A stretch of DNA of 64,000 nt. Source: an uncultured Chloroflexota bacterium. Lineage in GTDB: Bacteria > Chloroflexota > Anaerolineae > UBA4142 > SHND01. The DNA lies in NCBI GenBank assembly GCA_937870825.1, contig CALMZO010000151.1, positions 62,001 through 126,000 of the forward strand, written 5' to 3'. Every line of letters starts with the position of its first letter. The first letter of the stretch is position 1. Below the pieces are notes generated by a model. That model saw nothing but the letters and a program-made list of their open reading frames with translations, ran no database searches and was not told the DNA's origin. Of the stretch, positions 52,150 through 61,215 are shown one piece after another. A program made the translations under genes and the position numbers.

Positions 52150-52151
52150 AC

Positions 52152-52215
52152 AGTAGCAGGTAGCAAGTAGTAGCTAGTAAGGTCGAACCCATGCTACATG
52201 CTACCTATTCCCTAT
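52152..52215. repeat. TAGCAGGTAGCAAGTAG inverted repeat
   Basis: A GTAGCAGGTAGCAAGTAG segment followed by an imperfect inverse CTACATGCTACCTA between fabF and the NERD-like gene. A related pair lies at 56132-56186. Confidence 0.6.
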
Positions 52216-52225
52216 TACTCACAAC

Positions 52226-53011
52226 ATGGCACAGATTGTTACAAACACTCCTCTCGTCGAACGCAACGGACGCTACGGGCGCTGGATTACAACCGCGTCG
52301 CTGCTCGTCATTCTCGCACCCCTGGCGATTACGCTGCCTTCGCTCTTTTCCGGCAGAAACGATTTGCCGACAGACCAACTCGTCATCATGTACGGCGCGT
52401 TGATAATCGGTTTGGTGTTATCGAATGTCGGCGGTTATTTTCTCAATCGTTGGGGTTTCAAGTATTACGAAGCGGTTGGCAACGCGCTCAAAGGGACTGA
52501 TAAAAAGTATCGCCTCTACAATTATTCACTGCCCGTGAACCATGTTTTGCTCACACCGTATGATGTCACGGTGCTGCTCTTGAAAAATCTGGAAGGACAA
52601 ATTTCGGCGACCCAAAACGGATGGCGCGGCAGTGTAAGCATTTTGCGTTTGCTCCGTTATTTCAGCAGCGAGCAGTTGGGCAATCCGACACAGGATTTGG
52701 AAAAGCAAAAAGAAAAATTGCGCGCCTTTGTTCACGAGCGATTGGGTGAAAATTTCAAACCGCCGATTGATGGGTTGATCATTTTTACCAATCCGCGCGC
52801 GCAAGTGGAAATCACAAACGCCGATTTGCCCGTCGTCATTTTAAGTTCGGGACCCGATGCGCTCAAGAATGCGTTAAAGAAACCCAAACACATTCAGCCG
52901 ATGTCAAAAACGATGTACGATGCGCTGTACGAATTGTTCGAAGAAGAAGCCGAAGCGCGACGAATCGAAGCGCAACGCGGCTTGGTGATTGCCGGGCGAA
53001 AGATTTTTTGA
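52226..53011 (+). CDS. membrane protein with NERD-like domain
   Basis: A 261-residue protein with two membrane segments (about 21-40 and 53-72) and a cytosolic part. The segment 'NYSLPVNHVLLTPYDVTVLLLKNLEGQISATQNGWRGS' resembles the nuclease-related (NERD) domain, with the Lys and Gly of its core but not a full set of catalytic acids. I treat it as NERD-like and probably not a proven nuclease. The next gene starts one base after its stop, so the pair is co-translated. Confidence 0.72.
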   Translation: MAQIVTNTPLVERNGRYGRWITTASLLVILAPLAITLPSLFSGRNDLPTDQLVIMYGALIIGLVLSNVGGYFLNRWGFKYYEAVGNALKGTDKKYRLYNYSLPVNHVLLTPYDVTVLLLKNLEGQISATQNGWRGSVSILRLLRYFSSEQLGNPTQDLEKQKEKLRAFVHERLGENFKPPIDGLIIFTNPRAQVEITNADLPVVILSSGPDALKNALKKPKHIQPMSKTMYDALYELFEEEAEARRIEAQRGLVIAGRKIF

Positions 53012-53012
53012 G

Positions 53013-53969
53013 ATGCAAATCTCTTTGATGGTCGAAGGGCAAGCGGGCTTGACGTGGGAACGGTGGAAAACACTCGCCGCGCGCGTCGAGCAGTGGGGCT
53101 TTGCCGGTTTGTATCGCTCCGACCATTTCACCAATCCGTCACCGCCAAATCAAAACTCGCTCGAGATGATTGTTTCGCTGACGTACCTTGCCGACCATTC
53201 GCGCAATATCCACTTTGGTCCGCTCGTCGCGCCGTTTTCGTTTCGTGACCCGGTGATGCTCGCGCGTCAAGCGGCGGACATTGACGAACTTTCTAAAGGC
53301 AGAATGATTCTCGGCGTCGGCGCGGGTTGGCAGCAGCGCGAACATGAAATGTTCGGATATCCTTTGCTCGATGTTGCTGCGCGCATGGAACGTTTTGCGG
53401 AGGGATTGCGCGTCGTTCGCGCGTTGTTGAAAAGTGACGCGCCGGTCTTGTTCGCCGGAAAATTTTACACTCTGCGCGACGCGGAAATTTTGCCGCGTCC
53501 GCACAAGACAAAAATTCTTGTCGGCGGAAACGGCGTCCACAGAACACTGCCACTTGCCGCGAAATATGCGGATGTGTGGAATGGCGTACAATTGAGCCCC
53601 GCGCAGTTTCAAGCACTCGCCGCGAAATTGGACGATTGTCTCCGCGCGCCGGGGCGCGCGCCAACGGAATTGAAAAAGACGGCGGCGACATTTATTTTTT
53701 TCGGACGCAGCCGCGACGCGCTCGAACAACGCGTAACGCGCGTCCGCACACGTTCTGAAGAATGGCGCAATCTGCCACTCGAACAATTGCTTGCCGAGTT
53801 GCGCGCGCGAAACAATTCCATCACCGGACTCGCCGACGATGTCATTCCACAAATTCGCGCGTACGGCGACGCGGGCGTCGAGGAATTGATGCTGCAAATT
53901 TTTGACAGCGATGATGTGGACGGACTTGTAGCGTTCGCGGAACACGTGATGCCGCACGTCGCATCTTGA
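53013..53969 (+). CDS. LLM-class flavin-dependent oxidoreductase (luciferase-like)
   Basis: A 318-residue TIM-barrel protein with 'WGFAGLYRSDHF', 'ARQAADIDELSKGRMILGVGAGWQQREHEMFG' and 'ILVGGNGVHRTLPLAAKYADVWNG', the pattern of bacterial luciferase-like F420- or FMN-dependent enzymes. 'GVGAGW..REHEMFGY' is common in the F420-dependent subgroup, but the cofactor cannot be decided from sequence alone. It is coupled to the NERD-like gene and 23 bases before the LysM gene. Confidence 0.88.
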   Translation: MQISLMVEGQAGLTWERWKTLAARVEQWGFAGLYRSDHFTNPSPPNQNSLEMIVSLTYLADHSRNIHFGPLVAPFSFRDPVMLARQAADIDELSKGRMILGVGAGWQQREHEMFGYPLLDVAARMERFAEGLRVVRALLKSDAPVLFAGKFYTLRDAEILPRPHKTKILVGGNGVHRTLPLAAKYADVWNGVQLSPAQFQALAAKLDDCLRAPGRAPTELKKTAATFIFFGRSRDALEQRVTRVRTRSEEWRNLPLEQLLAELRARNNSITGLADDVIPQIRAYGDAGVEELMLQIFDSDDVDGLVAFAEHVMPHVAS

Positions 53970-53992
53970 CCATCACCAAAGAATAAATCACT

Positions 53993-56137
53993 ATGCCATT
54001 AACACTCTCTGATTACCAACGCCCGCCGCAGGACAATGGGCGCGGCATTGACGGATTTCCCGCCGCAGGTTGGAAAGGCGGCGAACGCGGTTTTGATGTG
54101 TGGATTGCCGAATTGCAGCAGCTCGGGGTGAAATGGCTGCGCGTCATGGACGACAGCGGCGATTCGCTTCCATTCTGCGAAAAATTATTGCGCGCGGGAA
54201 TCTTTCCGATTGTAAAAATTCTGCGCCGCGATTTGCCGCCGAACGATTCGCCCGAACCCAATCCGGGACACATTTCTGCACGCGAAGAATTGACCATCAA
54301 AAAATTGATTGACGCCGGTGTGCTCTATTTTGAAACCAACAACGAGCCGGACAATCCGGTCGAATGGAAGCAACACGCCGTACCCGGCAATTTAGAAGAA
54401 GCGGCAAAACTCGTCGCGCTCAATTGGTTGTTTGACGCGCGTTTCATCATCGAAGCGGGCGGGTATCCCGCACTGCCTGCCGTGAGCAGCGGCAGCGGCA
54501 TGGATTTGCTCGGCGCGCTCGCGTCGCTCGGACGTCAGGATATTTTGCTCGACGGCGGTTGGATTGCGGTACACAACTTTGGACACAATCGCCCGTTGAA
54601 TTTTCCAAATGACCGCGTGAATCAAAACGGTACCCCGCTTTCCGCGCAAGAATACGATTTCGGTCCTCTGACACAATGGGTGTGGTGGGACACGGCGCTC
54701 GGCCGCGCAAATACATTGGACGAAGTGAACGCGCTGCGCGCGACTCGCAAAAGCGCAGGACAAGTTATCGCGCACGACCACGCCGCATTCCGCGAGTACG
54801 AATATATGGACGCGCTGGCGAAAAAATATGTAGGACGTTCCATTCCGATTATTGGCACCGAAGGCGGCTATCAAGTGGGACGCCGCACCGACGGGCGTTA
54901 TCCGCGCATCACACCTGCGCTCCAAGCGGATTTAACGGTTGCAATGTTTGAATTTATGCAGCGCGACGCGCCGGACTATTTTTTTGCGACGTGTCCCTGG
55001 CTTTTGGTGGGAAATCCCAAAACGCAAGCGAGCGCATGGTACAGTGATTTTTGGGACAAGACGATTCGGATGGGAAATCAAAATGGGAGCGACATTCCGC
55101 CTGTTGCGATTCCCGACTATCGCGTCGGTGAACGATTGCCCGTTGTCGTGGCGGTGAAAGCAATGGCGAGCGTTTCGCGCAATACACCGCGCACCGCTGC
55201 CCCGGCGCCCGCGTTTGTTTCTGCCACACCCGCGCCGAGCACGATGCCGCCGCCCCCCCCCCCACCGAGCGAAGAAAGCATCTATCTCGTGCAGCATGGC
55301 GAAACCCTCGGCTCGATTGCGAAAAAATTTGGCGTCACGATTTACGCACTGGCAATGGCGAACGCATTGAGTGAAAATGCGCGCATCATCGCGGGACAGC
55401 GGCTTGTGATTCCGCCGCCGCCCGATGTGTTGCCGCCCGCAATGCCGGAAGAAATCGCGCCCGCGCCGGTTGTGCCGCAGAGCCCGCCGCCGCCGCAAGT
55501 TCCCGAATGGTTCAGCGCAACAGGAACCGTTGCGCCCTCAAGCCCTCCGCCCATGTACGTGCCGCCTCCGCAAAACAGCGCTCCATCGTACAATCCTGTC
55601 CAGACCCCTTTGCAACCGTCCATCGTGCAAAAGACCGCGCCGCCACCGATGGCTCAACCCGCCGCGCCACAATCCGCGCCCGCGCCGCGCCCCGCGCCGC
55701 CGCGTCCGCCGCGCGCGCCGAGTCTGGTCACGCCGCTCGACCCGCGCCTCACGGCGTTGAACGTGCGCGTCGAATACGCGAACGTCAAAGCCGGCGAGCC
55801 GTTTTGGAAATTGTTGCGCGCGGAATATCAAGACCCCACGCAATCGAACGGCAATCATCACATGCTCTATTCTTTGCTTGACGCCAACGGCAAGCCCGTT
55901 CTCGTACAGCGCGTCTTTCAGGGATTGGGCGACATTCATGCCGATTCGTTCACCGACGCATTCGGGCGCGCAAAAATTCCCATGTGGGAAACGTTCAATC
56001 CGTCGAACGGCGAAATCGGACCGTATTCCGCGTGGGTTGCCGGACTCCCCAGCGACAAAATTATCGGTCTCGGAATGCCCAACGGCATGTCGGTCAATTT
56101 TGTGTTGACGTGGCAGAAAACTACAAGTAGCAGGTAG
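53993..56137 (+). CDS. glycosidase-like TIM-barrel protein with Pro-rich linkers, LysM and C-terminal unknown domain
   Basis: A 714-residue protein. Residues 1-~385 look like a glycoside-hydrolase barrel, with Glu118 (ETNNEPD) and Glu290 (GTEGGYQ) at the positions expected for acid/base and nucleophile. A Pro/Ala-rich linker follows, including a C11 tract coding for Pro (55253-55263). Residues ~431-476 form one LysM domain ('YLVQHGETLGSIAKKFGV', 'IIAGQRLVIPPP'). After another Pro-rich linker, residues ~582-714 form a domain shared with the protein at 58076 ('AGEPFWKLLRAEYQD', 'NFVLTWQKT'). No signal peptide is visible at this start. A role at peptidoglycan is likely but unproven. Confidence 0.85.
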   Translation: MPLTLSDYQRPPQDNGRGIDGFPAAGWKGGERGFDVWIAELQQLGVKWLRVMDDSGDSLPFCEKLLRAGIFPIVKILRRDLPPNDSPEPNPGHISAREELTIKKLIDAGVLYFETNNEPDNPVEWKQHAVPGNLEEAAKLVALNWLFDARFIIEAGGYPALPAVSSGSGMDLLGALASLGRQDILLDGGWIAVHNFGHNRPLNFPNDRVNQNGTPLSAQEYDFGPLTQWVWWDTALGRANTLDEVNALRATRKSAGQVIAHDHAAFREYEYMDALAKKYVGRSIPIIGTEGGYQVGRRTDGRYPRITPALQADLTVAMFEFMQRDAPDYFFATCPWLLVGNPKTQASAWYSDFWDKTIRMGNQNGSDIPPVAIPDYRVGERLPVVVAVKAMASVSRNTPRTAAPAPAFVSATPAPSTMPPPPPPPSEESIYLVQHGETLGSIAKKFGVTIYALAMANALSENARIIAGQRLVIPPPPDVLPPAMPEEIAPAPVVPQSPPPPQVPEWFSATGTVAPSSPPPMYVPPPQNSAPSYNPVQTPLQPSIVQKTAPPPMAQPAAPQSAPAPRPAPPRPPRAPSLVTPLDPRLTALNVRVEYANVKAGEPFWKLLRAEYQDPTQSNGNHHMLYSLLDANGKPVLVQRVFQGLGDIHADSFTDAFGRAKIPMWETFNPSNGEIGPYSAWVAGLPSDKIIGLGMPNGMSVNFVLTWQKTTSSR
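55253..55263 (+). repeat. C11 tract in the LysM gene
   Basis: A run of eleven C encoding part of a seven-proline stretch. A one-base slip would remove the LysM and C-terminal domains, so the gene may be phase variable or carry a sequencing error. Confidence 0.6.
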
Positions 56138-56186
56138 CATGTAGCAAGTCACTTGGATTTCTTTACCTGCTACCTGCTTCCTGTTA
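56132..56186. repeat. second TAGCAGGTAGC inverted repeat
   Basis: AGTAGCAGGTAGCATGTAGC and its imperfect inverse TACCTGCTACCTGCTTCC flank a short loop, right after the LysM gene. Same family as 52152-52215. Confidence 0.6.
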
Positions 56187-56196
56187 CACGGCACTT

Positions 56197-57960
56197 TTGA
56201 AATTCCTCTCGCGTCTCGCGCCGATTTTCGTTTTCACTGCCACGTTCGCGCTTGAACTCTCCACCCTCGCACCCGGCATGTTGCGCGGGGACAGCGGCGA
56301 ATTTCAGTGGGCGATGGCATCGCTGAATGTGGCGCACGCGACGGGCTATCCCCTTTTCACGCTGCTCGGCTACGGCTGGTATCTCGTTCCCCTTTCGAAC
56401 AATATCGCGTGGCAATTGAATTTGCTCGCGCCGTTTTTTGGCGCGCTCGCGACGGCGACAATTTTTATTTTCATTCGTTCACTCACTGCGCGCAGTGCTC
56501 CTGCGTTCATCGGCGCGCTGTTTTTCGCGCTCACGCCCGTGATGTGGTTCAACGCGAGTATTTTGGAAGTGTATTCGCTGCACGCGTTTTTGCTCGCGCT
56601 CATTTTGTACTTGGTGTGGCGATGGACGCTCCACCCAAAACAAAACGGCGCTCTCTATCTCGCGTTTTTCGTACTCGGTCTCGCGCTCGCGCATCATCGC
56701 CTCATCGTTCTCGCGCTGCCTGCGATTTTTATCTGGATATTGATCACGGATTACCAATTCCTTTTAAACCTCCCACGCCTCGTACTTTGCTTCCTCCTAC
56801 TCCTTCCCGGCCTCGCACTCTATGCGTACGTGCCGCTGCGTTTACTGCCCGAAGGATTCAGTTGGGACTTTGCGTTCTATGACATTATTCTCGGACGCGA
56901 GTACGCGACATCGCTCTTGCGCGAAATCAATCCGCTGCCGGTGCTGGTTGAAATTCCGGTACGGAATTTTCATGTAGGGCTTGTGTTGGCAATGATTGGC
57001 GCGGTGACATTGTTTCGACGCGCGAAAAATCTGAATCTCGCGTTGTGGCTGATTTATCTTGTTGATGTTGTGTTCGCGCTCATCTACAGTGTTCCCGACA
57101 TTGAGGTTTTTCTCACGTCGAGTTTTGTCGTCATTGCGATTTGGATTGGCGCGGGCGCGGCGTTTCTTTTCGAATGGCTTGGCGCGCGCGTTGGCGGATT
57201 GCACGCGCGGCGCGCGCAGTTGCCATTCGCGTTTGTGATGCTCGCGATTTCGTTGTTGGGAATTTTGCATTACGGCGAAATTCAAACGGCGGTCGCAAAA
57301 GAAGCCGCGCCCGAAGCGCGCGCGCGCGCGATTGCGGCGATGAATTTGCCACAAGGCGCGCTGCTCGAACTCGATTGGGAAACGGCGACGGCGTTACGCT
57401 TTTTGCAGACGACAGAAAAATTGCGTCCCGATTTGGATGCGCGTTTGATTGCGCTGAATCAGCGCGAGGAATTTTGGCGCGTGTTATACAATGCGAACGC
57501 GGGACGCGCGGTATTGGTCGAACGCGGCATTGTGTGGACACGCGCGCCTGCGGGTTTTATCGCCGCGCCGCGCGAAAATGACCTCGCGCAAATTTTGCGC
57601 GCGCCGATTGAAATGAATCGCGTCCGCGCTCAAGTGAGCGACGCGGTGGATTTACTCGGGTACCATTCCAGAGCCGACGCGTTCATCGTGTACTGGCGCG
57701 TGAACAAACCAATGAACAAAGATGTGGCAACCTTTGTCCATTATCTGGATGCGAACGGTGAAAAAATCGCGCAAGACGACCGCGCCGCGTGCTGTGAGGC
57801 AGTGTACGGGTATCGCACAAGCGAATGGGAAGAGGGGCAAATTTATGCAGATGTTTTCAAACCCGCGCCCGAAAATACGAAAGCGTTTTTGGTGGGCATG
57901 TACGAAAATGTGAATGGCGACCTGGTGCCGTATGGTGAGGAAATTACCATCAAGCCGTAA
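56197..57960 (+). CDS. DUF2723-family polytopic membrane protein (GT-C-like)
   Basis: A 587-residue protein with ten or more membrane segments in the first ~375 residues and a soluble C-terminal domain. 'MLRGDSGEFQWA' in the first outside loop is the acidic motif of the DUF2723/GT-C-like mannosyltransferase group, followed by 'ATGYPLFTLLGYGW'. It probably transfers a lipid-linked sugar. The C-terminal ~170 residues ('VSDAVDLLGYHSRADAFIVYWRVNKPMNKDVATFVHYLDANG') look like a beta sandwich. The start is TTG 56197; no better in-frame start or Shine-Dalgarno is visible after the repeat. Confidence 0.85.
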   Translation: MKFLSRLAPIFVFTATFALELSTLAPGMLRGDSGEFQWAMASLNVAHATGYPLFTLLGYGWYLVPLSNNIAWQLNLLAPFFGALATATIFIFIRSLTARSAPAFIGALFFALTPVMWFNASILEVYSLHAFLLALILYLVWRWTLHPKQNGALYLAFFVLGLALAHHRLIVLALPAIFIWILITDYQFLLNLPRLVLCFLLLLPGLALYAYVPLRLLPEGFSWDFAFYDIILGREYATSLLREINPLPVLVEIPVRNFHVGLVLAMIGAVTLFRRAKNLNLALWLIYLVDVVFALIYSVPDIEVFLTSSFVVIAIWIGAGAAFLFEWLGARVGGLHARRAQLPFAFVMLAISLLGILHYGEIQTAVAKEAAPEARARAIAAMNLPQGALLELDWETATALRFLQTTEKLRPDLDARLIALNQREEFWRVLYNANAGRAVLVERGIVWTRAPAGFIAAPRENDLAQILRAPIEMNRVRAQVSDAVDLLGYHSRADAFIVYWRVNKPMNKDVATFVHYLDANGEKIAQDDRAACCEAVYGYRTSEWEEGQIYADVFKPAPENTKAFLVGMYENVNGDLVPYGEEITIKP

Positions 57961-58075
57961 ATTTGGTACGACTCGGATTCAGTGCTAGAATCCCGGTACT
58001 TCGTCAGACATGTTCGTCCATCATTTTTTGCAACTTCCTCGCGCGCAGTTTTCGAAATTCTCCAAGGATGGTTAA

Positions 58076-59251
58076 ATGACTGAAACGCGTTTTACGTGGC
58101 GGTGGCTGCTTGTCATCGCGCTCGTCGGCATCATCATGGGTCTTGCCGTTGGACTTGCGACGGGCTGGATTCTTTTCCCCAATATCGGCGGCTCCAACGT
58201 CGCGGGGCTTTCGGCTTTGGCGCAAAATGATTACATCGTTCTCGTCGCCAATACCTACGCGTACGACCAAGATTTGGCGAAAGCAAAAGAACGCTTGCGT
58301 CAATTGCAAGAAAAAGATTTAAAGACGCGCGTCGAGCGTCTCGCCAAAACATTGTCCGCGCGCAAAGACCCATCGGCTGCCAACGTCGCCGACCTTGCCG
58401 TCGCATTGGGTTCGGAGAGCAGCGAGGTTCAAGAACTCGCGCTCGTCGCCGCGAACGACGGATGGGGCGCCGATTCGGAACCGATTGAAGCGGTTGAGCC
58501 GACCAAAGTCGCGCGCAGTGATAGCAATTCCAATGTGAGCGTCGAGAAAACGGCAACGGCGCCCGCGCAGCCGACGGGTGACAAACAGCGGCCCGCGCGT
58601 CAAACGAAAACCGCTGCGGCGGCGGCGCAAGCCACAGCAAGCGCCGCGCCGACAACCGAACCCGAAGCAACGCAGGAACCTGAACCGACGCAAGCTGCGC
58701 CGAAACCGACGGCTCTTCCCAAGTCAACAGATGTACCTGCAACACCGGTTCCTGCCGCCGCGCCCCGCCCAAACACACAATGGTTGCCGCCACTCGAATC
58801 CGATTGGCCCACCACAGCGTTTTTCCGCCCCGCGGATGTCGCGCCGGGGCAAGAGTATTGGCGATTGGTAAAAGCGCTCTATTGTGACGCCGCCTCTGAC
58901 GGAAGTCAGGATGGCGACGGGCGCAATGGATGCCCGGAAATGCCGGGAGGACCTCTTGGCGTTGGCACGTATGTCATGCTTCTCAACCCGGACGGCTCAC
59001 GGGCTGAGGCGCAGTTGAATGTGCGCTTTGAGAACGGCACAGGGGACAAGATTGGTCCGGACATCATTTCACCCAAGGATGCGGGCGACCAATGCAATTG
59101 CAATTACTCATGGGAATCATCCAACTACCTTGTCCAGGTGGAGGGGGCGAGTGACGCAGTAGGCGGACTCTGTTTGTGCAGCCGGTACAAAAATTTCGGT
59201 TCTCGCTCCCACGTACGGTATTTTTTCTGGTTTCAGAAAACCATACGCTGA
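58076..59251 (+). CDS. membrane-anchored protein with low-complexity linker and C-terminal domain shared with the LysM protein
   Basis: A 391-residue protein. One membrane segment (about residues 9-33), a helical coiled-coil-like region (~60-105), then a Thr/Pro/Ala/Glu-rich linker (~145-230). The C-terminal domain (~232-391) shows 'APGQEYWRLVKALYCD', 'GTYVMLLNPDGSR', four cysteines near 'CNCNY' and 'GLCLCS', and ends 'HVRYFFWFQKT'. The same order of motifs occurs at the end of the LysM protein. AAGGA eight bases before ATG 58076 supports the start. Function is unknown; an extracellular surface-binding role is a guess. Confidence 0.8.
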   Translation: MTETRFTWRWLLVIALVGIIMGLAVGLATGWILFPNIGGSNVAGLSALAQNDYIVLVANTYAYDQDLAKAKERLRQLQEKDLKTRVERLAKTLSARKDPSAANVADLAVALGSESSEVQELALVAANDGWGADSEPIEAVEPTKVARSDSNSNVSVEKTATAPAQPTGDKQRPARQTKTAAAAAQATASAAPTTEPEATQEPEPTQAAPKPTALPKSTDVPATPVPAAAPRPNTQWLPPLESDWPTTAFFRPADVAPGQEYWRLVKALYCDAASDGSQDGDGRNGCPEMPGGPLGVGTYVMLLNPDGSRAEAQLNVRFENGTGDKIGPDIISPKDAGDQCNCNYSWESSNYLVQVEGASDAVGGLCLCSRYKNFGSRSHVRYFFWFQKTIR

Positions 59252-59498
59252 ACGCGCGGACATGATCTCTCGTGTGCCCAAGACGATACAGAGAAATGAG
59301 CAACCTCAAGCGCATGTCCGCTCCATTTTGACTTGCCAACGCCCGACGCGGTAGAGTTTTTGGATAGGATGAATTTCCTACATCATGTTTTCGGGAATAG
59401 GCATATCGTTAGCAAGTGGTTGTGCGTTTCGACATGATATGAACATACTCTGTAATGCATCGAGCTCGAACGCGATACACCCTTGAAGGAGGGACAGA
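59252..59498. other. intergenic region without a gene
   Basis: About 250 bases upstream of the DUF5666-like gene. I see only its Shine-Dalgarno (GGAGG at 59489-59493) and a possible TGTAAT box near 59450. No coding potential or clear RNA structure. Confidence 0.5.
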
Positions 59499-60077
59499 AT
59501 GAAAAGAACACATTTCCTTTTCGTAGGTGCGTTGGTCGTACTGTTGGCATTAACTCTGGTGCTCTCGCCGACCGGCGCTCTGGCAAAAAAAGAAACAGCC
59601 AAAGTTCGCGGTAAAATCACAGCGCTTGACACGACTGCGGGGACCGTCACCGTACAAGACAAAAAAAGCGGCGAATCGGTCACGGTCACGGTGGACGAAA
59701 ATACGCGCATTCACAAGAACGAACAAGAAGGCGCAGCATTGACCGACCTCGCCGTCGGCGACAGAGCGGGTGTACGATACAACAAGGAAACCCTCGTCGC
59801 CAAACGCATCCAAGCCAAAAGCCCGAAAGTAGAATTGTCAAAAGTGCACGGACTTGTCACGGCAATTGAAGGTCAAAACGTAACCATTGACCCGAAAAAA
59901 GGCGAGCCCGTGACGGTAGTCGTCACCGACGCCACCAAAATTACGCGCGATGACGTTGATGCCGCGCTGGGAGCTCTGGTCGTGGGAGACCATGCTAACG
60001 CCAAATATGACCCGACCACAATGGAAGCAACAAAGTTAAACGCGCACAGCGCAAGCACTGACGGAGATGGGGAATAA
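59499..60077 (+). CDS. exported protein with two DUF5666-like repeats
   Basis: A 192-residue protein with a typical Sec signal peptide ('MKRTHFLFVGALVVLLALTL', cleavage expected near ALA-KK, about residue 29). The mature part has two copies of a ~65-residue beta domain: 'KVRGKITALDTTAGTVTVQDKKSGESVTVTVDENTRI' and 'KVHGLVTAIEGQNVTIDPKKGEPVTVVVTDATKI', each followed by a 'DLAVGD..GVRY' type strand. This fits DUF5666. GGAGG six bases before ATG is strong. It is monocistronic with a good terminator. The role is unknown. Confidence 0.82.
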   Translation: MKRTHFLFVGALVVLLALTLVLSPTGALAKKETAKVRGKITALDTTAGTVTVQDKKSGESVTVTVDENTRIHKNEQEGAALTDLAVGDRAGVRYNKETLVAKRIQAKSPKVELSKVHGLVTAIEGQNVTIDPKKGEPVTVVVTDATKITRDDVDAALGALVVGDHANAKYDPTTMEATKLNAHSASTDGDGE

Positions 60078-60081
60078 AAAT

Positions 60082-60116
60082 TAGAGCGTCCCACATTGGG
60101 ACGCTCTAGTTTTTTC
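60082..60116 (+). terminator. terminator after the DUF5666-like gene
   Basis: Perfect 11-bp stem (60082-60092 with 60098-60108), 5-nt loop, then GTTTTTT. The 3' end overlaps the last codons of the convergent reductase gene. Confidence 0.9.
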
Positions 60117-61215
60117 TCAGCACGGGCAAGCCAATCTGTAACAACCGCCACCCCGTTCGGTAAAACCATTCCCCGCGATTGCCATAAATATAGTGTGCGA
60201 TAAATTTTTTCAATCGCAAACGCTGCCCCAAGCGCGAGTTCGAAATTGTTTTAGAATAATCCGCGAACGAAAAATCATTTTTCGCAAACGCGCGTGCGAC
60301 ATAGTCCGCCGCGCGCGTTCCAAAATCAATCGCGTGCGAAATGCCTTCGCCCAGCCACGGTTCCGTGCCCGCCGCGTCGCCTGCCAACACAATGCGCGGC
60401 ACAGCATGTTTTTCCTTCGGGTCAAACCAACGTTCGGGATGTCCCTCCAATCTCCAGTCTCCCATCTCCAATCCGCGCTCGTTTAACCTCGCCGCCAGTA
60501 CGGGTTTTAATTCCGCGCGCGGACGGTCATTTCGTACCCGCGCGTCAAACAACCCGCGATTCATCACCGCCGCGCCGTTTTTGTACGACGGAAAATCCCA
60601 ATAGTAACCCTGCACTTGTTTCGCAATCGGCGTGAAATCAAAGACTGCCGTGTGATTCACAAATTCGGGCGCGCGCTCGACATGTTCGACCGGCGTCAAA
60701 ATTTCCATCAAGCGCGAAAGGCGGTCCGAACGCACGAGTCCTAACTTGTGCCGAATGATACTGTTCGCGCCATCCGCCGCAATCACCGCCCGCGCGCGCA
60801 GTTCTCCATCGTTGGTCAAAAGCGTCACCCCATCCGCATCGCGCAAAACATCGCGCACGCCTATCCCTTCGCGTATTTCCATTCCGCGCGTTCGCGCAAC
60901 CTGCAACAACGCGGCATCAAATTCATCGCGCTGCACAATGCGAAACACATTGCGCCAGTGAAAAGTTGTCTCCAAATCATCATAAATCAACTTCATGTGA
61001 TGGATCGGAAACATGGGTACGTCCAATGCAACATCCAGCGCGTGCAATAAATCCCAACCGTGCTGTGTCACGCCGCCGCCGCACAGTTTCTTGCGCGGAA
61101 AAACCGCCTTGTCAATCAACAACGAACGCGCCGCAAGTTGCGGCGCGCGTTGGGTCAACCGAATCGCGGCAGACGCACCACACGGTCCGCCGCCGACAAC
61201 AATCACGTCATACAT
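60106..61215 (-). CDS. geranylgeranyl-reductase-like FAD-dependent oxidoreductase
   Basis: A 369-residue flavoprotein. FAD-binding GGGPCGAS (residues 8-15), 'KKLCGGGVTQHG' (family Cys-Gly-Gly-Gly block), 'VIAADGANSIIRHKLG' and 'IVLAGDAAGTEPWLGEGISHAIDFG' (second FAD motif). This is the ChlP/BchP and archaeal lipid reductase group, which saturates isoprenoid chains. Targets could be menaquinone, a carotenoid or chlorophyll side chains, but no other pathway gene is adjacent. The EamA gene overlaps its start by eight bases upstream, so the two are coupled. Confidence 0.85.
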   Translation of the reverse strand: MYDVIVVGGGPCGASAAIRLTQRAPQLAARSLLIDKAVFPRKKLCGGGVTQHGWDLLHALDVALDVPMFPIHHMKLIYDDLETTFHWRNVFRIVQRDEFDAALLQVARTRGMEIREGIGVRDVLRDADGVTLLTNDGELRARAVIAADGANSIIRHKLGLVRSDRLSRLMEILTPVEHVERAPEFVNHTAVFDFTPIAKQVQGYYWDFPSYKNGAAVMNRGLFDARVRNDRPRAELKPVLAARLNERGLEMGDWRLEGHPERWFDPKEKHAVPRIVLAGDAAGTEPWLGEGISHAIDFGTRAADYVARAFAKNDFSFADYSKTISNSRLGQRLRLKKFIAHYIYGNRGEWFYRTGWRLLQIGLPVLRKN

